Shown in pieces: positions 7,984 through 14,617 of a stretch of 64,000 nucleotides of DNA. A program made the position numbers and the translations under genes. Positions within the stretch are counted from its first letter, which is position 1. Each line of letters begins with the position of its first letter. This DNA is from Hyphococcus sp. Its GTDB lineage: Bacteria > Pseudomonadota > Alphaproteobacteria > Caulobacterales > Parvularculaceae. Location: the NCBI GenBank assembly GCA_021776245.1, contig JAJFGF010000046.1, forward strand, positions 1 through 64,000, read 5' to 3'. The notes below the pieces were generated by a model. It worked only from the letters and a program-made list of their open reading frames with translations. It was not told the origin of the DNA and made no database searches.

Positions 7984-8824
7984 TGGACGCTCCCGCCGCA
8001 AGGGCCTCGACCGCATCCATCAGGTACCATCCGCTGCACGCCGTCCACGCGCCGTGCAATGACACAGTTGGCCGGGCGGTTAATTGCGCGCGGGCGATGG
8101 GATGGCGCATGGCGCTCCATGCGTGGCGGTTATTCGTACGCGCGTCAAAAAAGGCGGCGGCGATAATATCGGGCTGCTCATAGGCAAGACGTTCAAGCGG
8201 AATGGAACGCCAACCCGGCGCTGCCTGAAAGTTTTCCAGTCCGGCGGCGCGCAGCATTTCATGGACAAGTGAGCCCGGCCCGGTCGTCGCGCCAGCTGGC
8301 GTCATGTAGAGCGCCGATTGGTTCGATGGTTTTGTTTTAACGGCTGCAAGACGTTCATTCATCTCCGCGACAACAGCGTGGCCGCGCGCCGGTTCGCCAA
8401 GCCCCTCGGCCATTTCAAGGATAACGTCTTTTACGGCTTCGATATCGGCTGCCCAACCGAGATTCAAAACTGGGACGCCGGCTTGTTCAAAAAACGCCGC
8501 TGCTTTCGGCCCGCCGCCATAAGAGCGCACAACAAGATCCGGCGCCAGAATGAGCGCATCTTCTGCAACCGGCCGGACCTTGCGCAAACCCGCAGCGCTG
8601 TCGCGCATATATGAAAAATCTGCATCGGCGTCGGGCGAAACGGCAAGAATCCGGTCACGATCCACAAGTTTTAGGACATATTGATCTGCACAAAAATCAA
8701 GGCTGATGATGCGCATGGGACGGCTGGCGGGACGAGCGGCCCGGGCGTCGACTGCAGCAGGCGCGCTGCATCCGGCGAGATGCGCAACTGCGGCCGCGAG
8801 CAGAGTGAAGCGTCCCGCCAGCAT
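7973..8824 (-). CDS. btuF: corrinoid-binding lipoprotein of the ABC importer (BtuF-like)
   Basis: Periplasmic binding protein of 283 residues from the TroA/BtuF class. It starts with a lipoprotein signal (lipobox LAGC at about residues 16-19). The mature part begins RIISLDFCADQYVLKLVDRD, the usual first lobe, followed by DLVVRSYGGG and a long helix between the lobes (DIEAVKDVILEMAEGLG). It should capture B12 delivered by the outer-membrane receptor and dock on the BtuC-like permease. Only three bases separate it from the receptor gene upstream, and it overlaps the permease downstream, so one transcript under the cobalamin riboswitch is likely. Confidence 0.88.
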   Translation of the reverse strand: MLAGRFTLLAAAVAHLAGCSAPAAVDARAARPASRPMRIISLDFCADQYVLKLVDRDRILAVSPDADADFSYMRDSAAGLRKVRPVAEDALILAPDLVVRSYGGGPKAAAFFEQAGVPVLNLGWAADIEAVKDVILEMAEGLGEPARGHAVVAEMNERLAAVKTKPSNQSALYMTPAGATTGPGSLVHEMLRAAGLENFQAAPGWRSIPLERLAYEQPDIIAAAFFDARTNNRHAWSAMRHPIARAQLTARPTVSLHGAWTACSGWYLMDAVEALAAGASNDS

Positions 8825-8827
8825 GGT

Positions 8828-10648
8828 TTAAAACCTCGCCTTGACGCCGCCAAAGGCGGACGCCGGCGCTGTACCGTAGCCGAAATTGTCTTGATAGTCC
8901 GCATCCGTTGCGTTCTCCACGCGGGCAAACAGCTCAATCCCGTCGGTCAGGGCGTAAGCCGCGCGAACATTCACGAGAACAAAGCTGTCGAGTGTTTGTG
9001 CGCCGTCAGCCTCTTCTCCATTATACGAAGCGCCCAATGACAGCGTCAGACGATCAGCCGGCCGTAGGGCCAGTTCGAAATTAATCCGGTCATCGGGTTG
9101 GTTGCCCGCGGCAGTTCGCGTGGAGAGATTGATAGCATCAGTAAATGTATAGCTGGCGGAAACGGTCAGCCAGTCTGTCATCGCCGCATCAAGCGCAATC
9201 TCGACGCCTCTGGTCGAAAATTCCTGAATGTTTACGAAAGTGAACGCGGCCAGATCAAAGGCGATCAAATCGTCAATTCGGTGATCGAAATAGGTTGCGC
9301 TCAGCCGCGCCCGTCCGTCCAACAATGACTGTTCGATTCCAATGTCCCAGCCATCGCTGAATTCAGCGAACAAATTTCGGTTAAAACCAAGCTCGCCGGC
9401 TGTCGGCGCCCTGAACCCTTCGGCAAAGCTGCCGCGCAGGATTGCATCCGTGATTGGAATATCAACAGCGGCTGAAACGCTGAACGTCGTTTCATTGCTG
9501 AAATCGGAGCTGGCGTCATGGCGTATGCCGGCGTTAACGGTGGCGAACGAGACCGGTCGAAATTGTATGAGGCCAAAGCCGCTGACGGTTTCAATTTCCT
9601 GATTGCCGCCGAACCCGACTGTCACCGTTGATTCTTGTTTGTCATATTCAGCGCCGGCGATCACGGATATCCATTCGGCGGGTTTGAGCGTGCTTTGATA
9701 TTCATAAGAGATACGCGTGCCCAGGGCGTCAAATGACGCCGCGCCATTCGATAGATTCAGGCGGTCATTTCGCAGATAAGTGATTGAAAGCCGGTTCTCC
9801 AAGGCGCCGCCGAAAGCTTTGTGTGTGGCGAAAGCCGCCACCGAAAATTCGTTCGTCTCGCCGATCTCGTCGCCATCAACCGGGACGCCGGCAAAACCGT
9901 CGAATTCGTTTTTGCTGTCCTGGTAGCGAACAACTGCATCAAAAACGAGATTTTCCATTGGCTCGAAACGGGCTTTTGTGGAAATCGAAAAATTGTCGGA
10001 ACCGTCATCCTCTGAATTGCCGTTCGCCTCGTCTGCGGCAGAAAACCCGCGCGTCGTAATCCCGCTCAGTGTCAACCGGCCTGAGGCGCGATCATTACCG
10101 CCATAGAGGCTCGCAGCGCCGCGGAAAGCTGCAAATGATCCGCCTTCGGCAAACACATCGCCGCCAAATCCGTCGCGTCCGTCTTTTGTGACGATATTAA
10201 TCACGCCGCCGATGGCGTCAGATCCGTAAAGCGTCGACTGCGCGCCGCGTAAGACTTCGATTCGCTCGATACCGGCGGTATCAAGATCGGCAAAATTGAA
10301 ACTATTAGCAAAGGAGGACGGGTTGTTAAGGACGACGCCGTCCTGCACGACTAAAGTTTGGCCGCTTGGCAATCCGCGCAGGGAGACAGTTGCAAGCGCG
10401 CCTGCTCCTCCGGAACGGATGATTTGGACGCCAGGAACGGTGCTTAGCGCGTCGAACACGGTGCGGTGTTGGCGCAGCTCGATCTCTTCAGCCGTCAGGA
10501 CGGTGATCGATCGACCGGCTTGATCGAGCGGCGTCTGGAAGCGCGTTCCCGTGACAATAATCTGGTGCGGGGTTTCCGGGTCCTGCGCCGCGGCAGGACG
10601 TACGACAATCGCTGCGGCAGCGCAGATAAATACTGGTAGATAGTCCAT
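8828..10648 (-). CDS. btuB: TonB-dependent vitamin B12 receptor (BtuB-like)
   Basis: Outer-membrane receptor of 606 residues. A cleavable signal peptide ends at PAAAQ (about residue 22). A TonB box follows (HQIIVTGTRF), then the plug domain (ITVLTAEEIELRQHRTVFDA, SLRGLPSGQTLVVQDGV, IERIEVLRGAQSTLYGSDAI) and a 22-strand beta-barrel ending in Phe (GGVKARF), as outer-membrane porins do. The length matches BtuB. It is the first gene behind the cobalamin riboswitch. AAGGAAAG precedes the ATG and sits next to a hairpin (6-bp arms CGCCGC/GCGGCG) that could mask the ribosome site. Confidence 0.93.
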   Translation of the reverse strand: MDYLPVFICAAAAIVVRPAAAQDPETPHQIIVTGTRFQTPLDQAGRSITVLTAEEIELRQHRTVFDALSTVPGVQIIRSGGAGALATVSLRGLPSGQTLVVQDGVVLNNPSSFANSFNFADLDTAGIERIEVLRGAQSTLYGSDAIGGVINIVTKDGRDGFGGDVFAEGGSFAAFRGAASLYGGNDRASGRLTLSGITTRGFSAADEANGNSEDDGSDNFSISTKARFEPMENLVFDAVVRYQDSKNEFDGFAGVPVDGDEIGETNEFSVAAFATHKAFGGALENRLSITYLRNDRLNLSNGAASFDALGTRISYEYQSTLKPAEWISVIAGAEYDKQESTVTVGFGGNQEIETVSGFGLIQFRPVSFATVNAGIRHDASSDFSNETTFSVSAAVDIPITDAILRGSFAEGFRAPTAGELGFNRNLFAEFSDGWDIGIEQSLLDGRARLSATYFDHRIDDLIAFDLAAFTFVNIQEFSTRGVEIALDAAMTDWLTVSASYTFTDAINLSTRTAAGNQPDDRINFELALRPADRLTLSLGASYNGEEADGAQTLDSFVLVNVRAAYALTDGIELFARVENATDADYQDNFGYGTAPASAFGGVKARF

Positions 10649-10824
10649 AAAATACTTTCCTTACCGCGCAAGCCCGCCGCTATGGCGGCGCCCGCGTGAA
10701 ACGACATCATGACCTGACCAAAAAAACGGCGTGGGCGGCCAGACCTTTTTCATTTGTCGTTACAAAGGAAAGTCATCGGCTTTCCCGCCCGCAGAGAACT
10801 TTTCCCGGCCTCCGGACGAACGAC
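10649..10824 (-). promoter_or_regulatory. expression-platform region between the cobalamin aptamer and btuB
   Basis: This stretch holds no gene. On the minus strand it shows a small hairpin GGAAAG/CTTTCC near 10768-10786, a run of seven T (10721-10727) after a weak GC-rich segment that could act as a terminator, and a hairpin with arms CGCCGC/GCGGCG about 20-35 bases before the btuB ATG. I cannot tell from the sequence alone whether control is by termination or by masking of the ribosome site. Confidence 0.45.
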
Positions 10825-10962
10825 GCGATGGCAGGTCTCCTGGCTCGCCGATCAGCGCTTGCGGCCGCCTTCCCGGGAATAAATCCCAGTGGCATAGTTG
10901 GCCGTTAGCTCCCGGCTAACAGTTGCGGGTACAGCCACGGATTTTCACCGTGTTCCCATCGC
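10825..10962 (-). promoter_or_regulatory. cobalamin (B12) riboswitch aptamer
   Basis: The minus strand has the hallmarks of the AdoCbl aptamer. These are a closing helix of seven pairs (10956-10962 with 10825-10831), the 5' core GAAAATCCGTGGC and GTACCCGCAACTG, the B12 box GCCACTGGG (10885-10893) and the 3' core AGCCAGGAGACCTGC (10831-10845). Corrinoid binding normally represses the downstream genes, here btuB-btuF-btuC-btuD-cobQ. Confidence 0.95.
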
Positions 10963-10991
10963 CGTCATATCGACGGCGCCATCTGCGTTTG

Positions 10992-11020
10992 CATATCAAG
11001 CAGCGACTGGAGTTTGTCAA
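10992..11020 (-). promoter_or_regulatory. candidate promoter of the riboswitch/btu operon
   Basis: On the minus strand a perfect -35 TTGACA (11015-11020) is followed by a 17-bp spacer and -10 GATATG (10992-10997). Transcription would start about 20 bases before the aptamer. Confidence 0.55.
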
Positions 11021-11055
11021 TCAAAAGCCGGACCGCTGGCGCGCAGCATACAGGG

Positions 11056-11161
11056 CTAGAGCATTTCCGAGCGAAGTGGGAACCGGTTCGCGTGAAGGAA
11101 ATGCGACCAAACAATAACTTAGAGCCGGTCCGCGATTCAGTTAAGATCGGAACGGCTCTAG
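11056..11161. repeat. 106-bp palindromic intergenic element
   Basis: The element is bounded by CTAGAGC (11056-11062) and its inverse GCTCTAG (11155-11161). Inside are two hairpins. One has GCATTTCC/GGAAATGC arms around a nested GAACCGGTTC palindrome; the other has AGAGCCG/CGGCTCT arms. The architecture resembles dispersed intergenic palindromic repeats found in many Alphaproteobacteria. It overlaps the last three bases of cobO and could serve as its transcript end. No second copy is in this window. Confidence 0.6.
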
Positions 11162-11760
11162 AAGTCGATGCCGCGCTGCGCCTTGATGCCTGATTTAAAT
11201 GGATGTTTTACCTCGCGCATCTCGCTGACCAGATCGCTGTAATCGCAAATTTCTTTTTTTGCGTCGCGTCCCGTCAGGATGACGCTGGTGCGGTCGGAGC
11301 GGGATTTGAGCCCCTCCAGAACCGTTGCAACTGAGAGGTAATCAAAATGCAGTGCGATATTGATTTCATCAAGGACGATCAAATCGTAATCGCCGCTTTC
11401 CATCATCGTGCGTGCGCGAGCAAATGCCGCCTCCGCGGCGGCAATGTCGCGTTCGCGATCCTGCGTGTTCCAGGTAAAACCTTCTCCCATCGTGTGCCAA
11501 TCGAGTTGGTCCGGGAATTTCGCAAAGAACTGGCGTTCCCCGGTTACCCAATTGCCTTTGATAAACTGGACAACGCCAATTTTTTGGCCCCAGCCAAGCG
11601 CACGGGCAATGACGCCGAATGCCGAGCTTGATTTGCCTTTCCCGTCGCCGGTATGGACTAATATCAGACCGCGGCCCGGGTCTTTCGCTTCCGCTGTTTT
11701 CTTTTGCTGTTCCGCTTTCAGCGCCTTCATTCTAGCCTTATGCTGATTATTCTCGCTCAT
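11158..11760 (-). CDS. cobO: cob(I)yrinic acid a,c-diamide adenosyltransferase (CobO/BtuR type)
   Basis: CobO transfers the 5'-deoxyadenosyl group of ATP to reduced cobalt in corrinoids. The 200-residue protein has a Lys/Gln-rich N-terminal extension (about residues 1-28) that covers the active site in the family. The P-loop HTGDGKGKSSSAFG follows, then IGVVQFIKGNWVTGER and YDLIVLDEINIAL. The ATG at 11760 is preferred over an upstream TTG because GGAACGAG precedes it. The stop codon lies inside the edge of a 106-bp palindromic repeat. It is transcribed in the same direction as the btu operon but separated from it by the repeat, a promoter and the riboswitch. Confidence 0.93.
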   Translation of the reverse strand: MSENNQHKARMKALKAEQQKKTAEAKDPGRGLILVHTGDGKGKSSSAFGVIARALGWGQKIGVVQFIKGNWVTGERQFFAKFPDQLDWHTMGEGFTWNTQDRERDIAAAEAAFARARTMMESGDYDLIVLDEINIALHFDYLSVATVLEGLKSRSDRTSVILTGRDAKKEICDYSDLVSEMREVKHPFKSGIKAQRGIDF

Positions 11761-12073
11761 CACTCGTTCCAAACTCTTTTTTCTACGCGCTTGGCGCAGC
11801 AGCTATCCCTGGCGGCAGGCATATCTAAGTGATATAATTTTTTGCGGCGATCAGCAAAAGAAAACGCCGCCGGGTTCTGTTTCAATCCGAACGCGAACAG
11901 CTGCGCGCATCGGACCGGCGAAAGGAATGCAATGAGCGGCCCTGATATTGACACAAATGAGAAAAACGCCATCGGCGGCATCGACCGGTTCGTTCTAAAT
12001 ATCGCACTCACCGCACTTAGTGTGTTTCCAACGCTCTACTCGCTGGTCGTGACGCCATGGCGGCTGGCGCCTC

Positions 12074-12104
12074 TTTTATTAGGGAATTATATAGTTCACT
12101 CCCT
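12074..12104 (+). repeat. left end of the element: target duplication plus inverted repeat
   Basis: The target copy TTTTATTA (12074-12081) is followed by the left terminal inverted repeat (12082-12104), which starts GGGAATTATATAG and ends CACTCCCT. It matches the right end over 23 bp without mismatch. Eight-base duplications are characteristic of the IS1595 family. Confidence 0.95.
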
Positions 12105-12108
12105 CGCC

Positions 12109-12243
12109 TCATTTCTTCACCGCCGCTTTCGTCTTTTTCGCTTTCCGCTTCCGCTTTTTCGCCGCCTCAGATTTCGGCTTGGGCCGGTAGGCCAGCACCA
12201 AATCCGCAATCGCGTCGAGCGCTTTCATAACCGCTTTCGTCAT
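12109..12243 (-). CDS. 44-residue Lys/Arg-rich protein coupled to the transposase
   Basis: A short frame that starts with ATGA overlapping the transposase stop and ends five bases inside the left inverted repeat. The N-terminal half is a possible amphipathic helix (AVMKALDAIADLVLAYRP). The C-terminal half is strongly basic (AAKKRKRKAKKTKAAVKK), like a histone-H1 or AlgP tail. No domain is recognisable. The coupling to the transposase and the position at the very end of the element suggest that it is translated and may bind DNA near the left end. This is inference from composition and context. An alternative is a non-functional remnant of a longer C-terminal domain. Confidence 0.55.
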   Translation of the reverse strand: MTKAVMKALDAIADLVLAYRPKPKSEAAKKRKRKAKKTKAAVKK

Positions 12244-13157
12244 CGGATCAGCCCCTCATAGGTTAGCCGCTTACCCTTCGCGCCTTGGATGACGCTGTCG
12301 AGGCGCTGCATCGTGTGGCGCTTGACGTTGCCGTCATTGAGGCGAAACGCGAACTCATCGACATAGCGGCCTAAATGCTTCTTGCTCGCGTGATGATAGA
12401 CGCCGTGAAGGCCGCGCTTCATCACCGCAAAAACGCTCTCAACGCCGTTCGTCGTTACGCCATCGCGGGAATATTCGCCCGCGCTGTGATTGATGGTCTC
12501 GTGGCGGAAAAACAGGCCGTCCATATCGGAATAGCAGCCCGCTTCATCGGTGTGCAGGGTTGACCCGATCTCAACACTCTGGACGATGATGTCCTGCACG
12601 GTCTGCGCGTCGGCGCTGTCAATCGTCATCGCCTTCATGCGCCCGCCGCGCTCGCGCAGCGCCAGCACGGGCTTTTTGCCGACCGCTCCGCGACCGGCTT
12701 TCAGCTTTTTTGACTCGTGCTTGTTGGCCTCCCGCCCGCCGATATAGGTCTCGTCGATCTCGACGATGCCTTGCAGTTTTTCGAGTTCACCGCCGCAGGC
12801 CTCCCGCAGCCGGTGAAGGATGAACCAAGCTGTCTTTTGCGTGACGCCGATCTGCTTGGAAAGCTGAAGCGAGGATATGCCCTTCCGGCTCGTGACGAGG
12901 AGATACATTGCGTAAATCCACTTGTGCAGCGGGACATGGCTGCGCTCAAAAATCGTGCCCGTCCGGATTGTAAAATCTTCCTTGCACTGGTTGCAGCGAT
13001 AGTAGCCGTTTTTCCGGGTCGTGATGCGCTCGCCGAGACCGCAGACCGGACAGCGGGGGCCGTCCGGCCAAAGGCGCGCCTCAAGGTAGAGGCGCGCGCT
13101 TTCTTGGTCGGGGAAGCGCTCGAAAAGCTCGAAGGTCGAGATTGTGGATTTTGACAT
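12240..13157 (-). CDS. IS1595-family transposase (ISXO2-like)
   Basis: Protein of 305 residues. A zinc-ribbon of the IS1595 type at about residues 30-65 (CPVCGLGERI and YRCNQCKEDF) is followed by a helix-turn-helix (SSLQLSKQIGVTQKTAWFIL). The ISXO2-like catalytic domain has Asp in VEIDETYIGG, a second Asp in LHTDEAGCYSD and the NGVESVFAVMKRGL segment supplying the third acidic/Asn residue. It is complete and without frameshift, so the element may still be active. The ATG overlaps the passenger stop by one base (TAATG), and the stop overlaps the next small gene. Confidence 0.95.
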   Translation of the reverse strand: MSKSTISTFELFERFPDQESARLYLEARLWPDGPRCPVCGLGERITTRKNGYYRCNQCKEDFTIRTGTIFERSHVPLHKWIYAMYLLVTSRKGISSLQLSKQIGVTQKTAWFILHRLREACGGELEKLQGIVEIDETYIGGREANKHESKKLKAGRGAVGKKPVLALRERGGRMKAMTIDSADAQTVQDIIVQSVEIGSTLHTDEAGCYSDMDGLFFRHETINHSAGEYSRDGVTTNGVESVFAVMKRGLHGVYHHASKKHLGRYVDEFAFRLNDGNVKRHTMQRLDSVIQGAKGKRLTYEGLIR

Positions 13158-13918
13158 TATGCAACCCTCCGCTCAACACGATCGCGCAACGATTGGCCGT
13201 TAAACATAGTCCAGCCCGTCTCGCATTCCAGCGCCAAATATTGCTGGTAAAGCACTGGACGGTGGCGCGCGCCGTTCTGCAAGTCATTATCGCATCCCAT
13301 TATGCAAAAGACGCAGGACAGCCGCTTATTTCCAGCCGCGTACGCCCAAAACGGTTTCTGACCGGCGGCGGCTATGGTGGCGAAAACTTCGGCGTCGCTG
13401 TAATGGTGAATAGGCAGATATTCGTGAACTGTGCGGCCAGCCTTGCTCAGTGTGGCGTTGATCTTGAATGTGCCTTTCTTCGCGCGCGCGGCGCTCTCAG
13501 AGGCGCGCAGGCCCATGCAATTGACGGCCAACAGCGCGCCGCGCTGCTTCATGTCATTGCGGATGAACTTGTAAATCGGATTGCGCTTCAAATCGCTGGT
13601 GCACTGGCGCTGGGCCGATGACGGGAAGGACGGAACATCGGGGCGCGTATTTGCACGGTGGCGCACCATTTCAAACAGCGTTTTCGGCGCACGCACCACG
13701 TTCAGCGGATGACGGATATTGGCGATGATGTGATCCTGTACATCCTCCCATTCGACTTCACCGAGGTCGGCATGGACAACTATTAATTGATCTCGCGGAA
13801 CGATGGAGAAAAGCTCGGCGTACATCGCCTGACTGTCTTTCCCGCCAGAATGAGAGACATAAAATGTCGCGCCTTTGCCTATTAACTCTTTGATTTCATT
13901 TAAGTGCGATATGGTCAT
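13157..13918 (-). CDS. PP-loop ATPase, PAPS-reductase/DndC-like passenger protein
   Basis: Protein of 253 residues. The PP-loop SGGKDS lies at residues 24-29, followed by VVHADLGEVEWEDV and GLRASES (136-142), the arrangement seen in PAPS-reductase-like enzymes including the DNA-phosphorothioation protein DndC. Four cysteines (Cys106 and C-x2-C-x3-C at 202, 205 and 209) could hold an iron-sulfur cluster. The protein would activate a substrate by adenylation, possibly for sulfur transfer; the substrate is unknown. It is the first gene of the element, with AGGAGA before its ATG. It is not an assimilatory CysH, because no cys genes are near and the C-terminus differs. Confidence 0.8.
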   Translation of the reverse strand: MTISHLNEIKELIGKGATFYVSHSGGKDSQAMYAELFSIVPRDQLIVVHADLGEVEWEDVQDHIIANIRHPLNVVRAPKTLFEMVRHRANTRPDVPSFPSSAQRQCTSDLKRNPIYKFIRNDMKQRGALLAVNCMGLRASESAARAKKGTFKINATLSKAGRTVHEYLPIHHYSDAEVFATIAAAGQKPFWAYAAGNKRLSCVFCIMGCDNDLQNGARHRPVLYQQYLALECETGWTMFNGQSLRDRVERRVA

Positions 13919-13941
13919 ATCCGTCTCCTGTTTACACAGGT

Positions 13942-13970
13942 AATGTAGATAACTCCCCGGCGATTGTCAA
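13942..13970 (-). promoter_or_regulatory. promoter of the transposon operon
   Basis: A perfect -35 TTGACA (13965-13970) begins at the innermost base of the right inverted repeat. A 17-bp spacer and -10 TACATT (13942-13947) follow. Transcription would begin about 20 bases before the passenger ATG. The overlap with the inverted repeat would let bound transposase affect expression. Confidence 0.7.
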
Positions 13971-14000
13971 GGGAGTGAACTATATAATTCCCTTTTATTA
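13970..14000 (-). repeat. right end of the element: inverted repeat plus target duplication
   Basis: The right terminal inverted repeat (13970-13992) is the exact inverse of the left one over 23 bp. It is followed by the second target copy TTTTATTA (13993-14000), after which the interrupted gene continues in frame. Confidence 0.95.
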
Positions 14001-14588
14001 ACCCAAGAGCCGGACGGGCGGCGCGGCATGTTGCTCGGCCCTGGCGTATTCTTTGTCGCCTCTATTACGGTGATTATGCTGGCGGCCGGGTTATTTGCGA
14101 CGCCTGAGACAATAGCAAACAATGTTGGCCTGGTTGGTCCAGCCTATTCGAAAAGCGTCAGCACAGCCGTTGCGCAGGGCGATGCTTGGCGTGTCGCCTC
14201 CCTGATCGGTCCGATTTATGTCCTCGCTATTGTTTTGGGGGCGATTGCCAGCGCACTTGGCCGGTTCGTAGGGCCAGCATGGACGCTTCAAGCTGGCCTG
14301 CGCGCCAGCTTGTATCAAATGGCGGCTTCAATCTGCTGGATAATTGCTTCAAGCACGATCATTGACGCAATCGGGTTGGCGGGAGGGCGGCAATTATCAC
14401 AACAGCTTTACATTGTGAACGCAGCGCCAATTCTGGTTTTGCCGGTTTGGCAATATTTCTGGTTCTTTCGACGAACAGGCGACCTATCCAGGATGCGCGC
14501 AACGGGTCTTGCTGTATTAATGCTATTCATGATTGCCGGCGTAATTTTTGTAATTGGTCAGCTCAGATCGGCATTGTCAGCGTAAACT

Positions 14589-14617
14589 AGTGACGCTTTT
14601 TTTTGGAAAAACGCTAC
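14589..14617. terminator. candidate bidirectional terminator between convergent genes
   Basis: An imperfect hairpin (AGTGACGC with GCTACT, and a T-run facing an A-run across GG) fills the 28-base gap between the interrupted membrane-protein gene and the hydrolase gene. It places a run of T on each strand after a short GC segment. Confidence 0.35.

Larger units (their letters stand above)
12082..13992 (-). mobile_element. IS1595-family element with passenger genes (1,911 bp)
   Basis: A complete element bounded by perfect 23-bp terminal inverted repeats (12082-12104, 13970-13992) and flanked by 8-bp direct repeats TTTTATTA (12074-12081, 13993-14000). It carries three minus-strand genes in one coupled unit: a PP-loop/PAPS-reductase-like passenger, an ISXO2-type transposase and a 44-residue basic protein. 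The stop/start overlaps are TAATG and ATGA. A promoter abuts the right inverted repeat. The intact ends and the undamaged target reading frame suggest recent insertion. Family members with passenger genes are known; this gene combination I do not recognise as described. Confidence 0.93.
11932..14585 (+). pseudogene. polytopic membrane protein gene interrupted by an IS1595-like element
   Basis: A 50-codon 5' part (11932-12081, with AAAGGA before the ATG) is separated from a 194-codon 3' part (14001-14585) by a transposable element. Removing the element and one copy of the 8-bp duplication TTTTATTA joins them in frame into a 244-residue protein, reading ...RLAPLLL-TQEPDGRRGMLL.... The product would have five or six hydrophobic helices and resembles Yip1-type membrane proteins; that family call is tentative. 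The 3' part could in principle start at the ATG at 14028, but no Shine-Dalgarno sequence precedes it, so the gene is probably inactive. Confidence 0.8.

Noticed and set aside
11842-12261. Single plus-strand frame of 139 codons across the left transposon end
   Set aside because: The frame fuses the 5' part of the interrupted gene with transposon sequence. The part after 12081 is the complement of the basic small protein and transposase end.
13157-13918. Assignment of the transposon passenger as assimilatory CysH
   Set aside because: The C-x2-C-x3-C tail and the GLRASES segment fit the wider PAPS-reductase-like group, and no sulfate assimilation genes are near.
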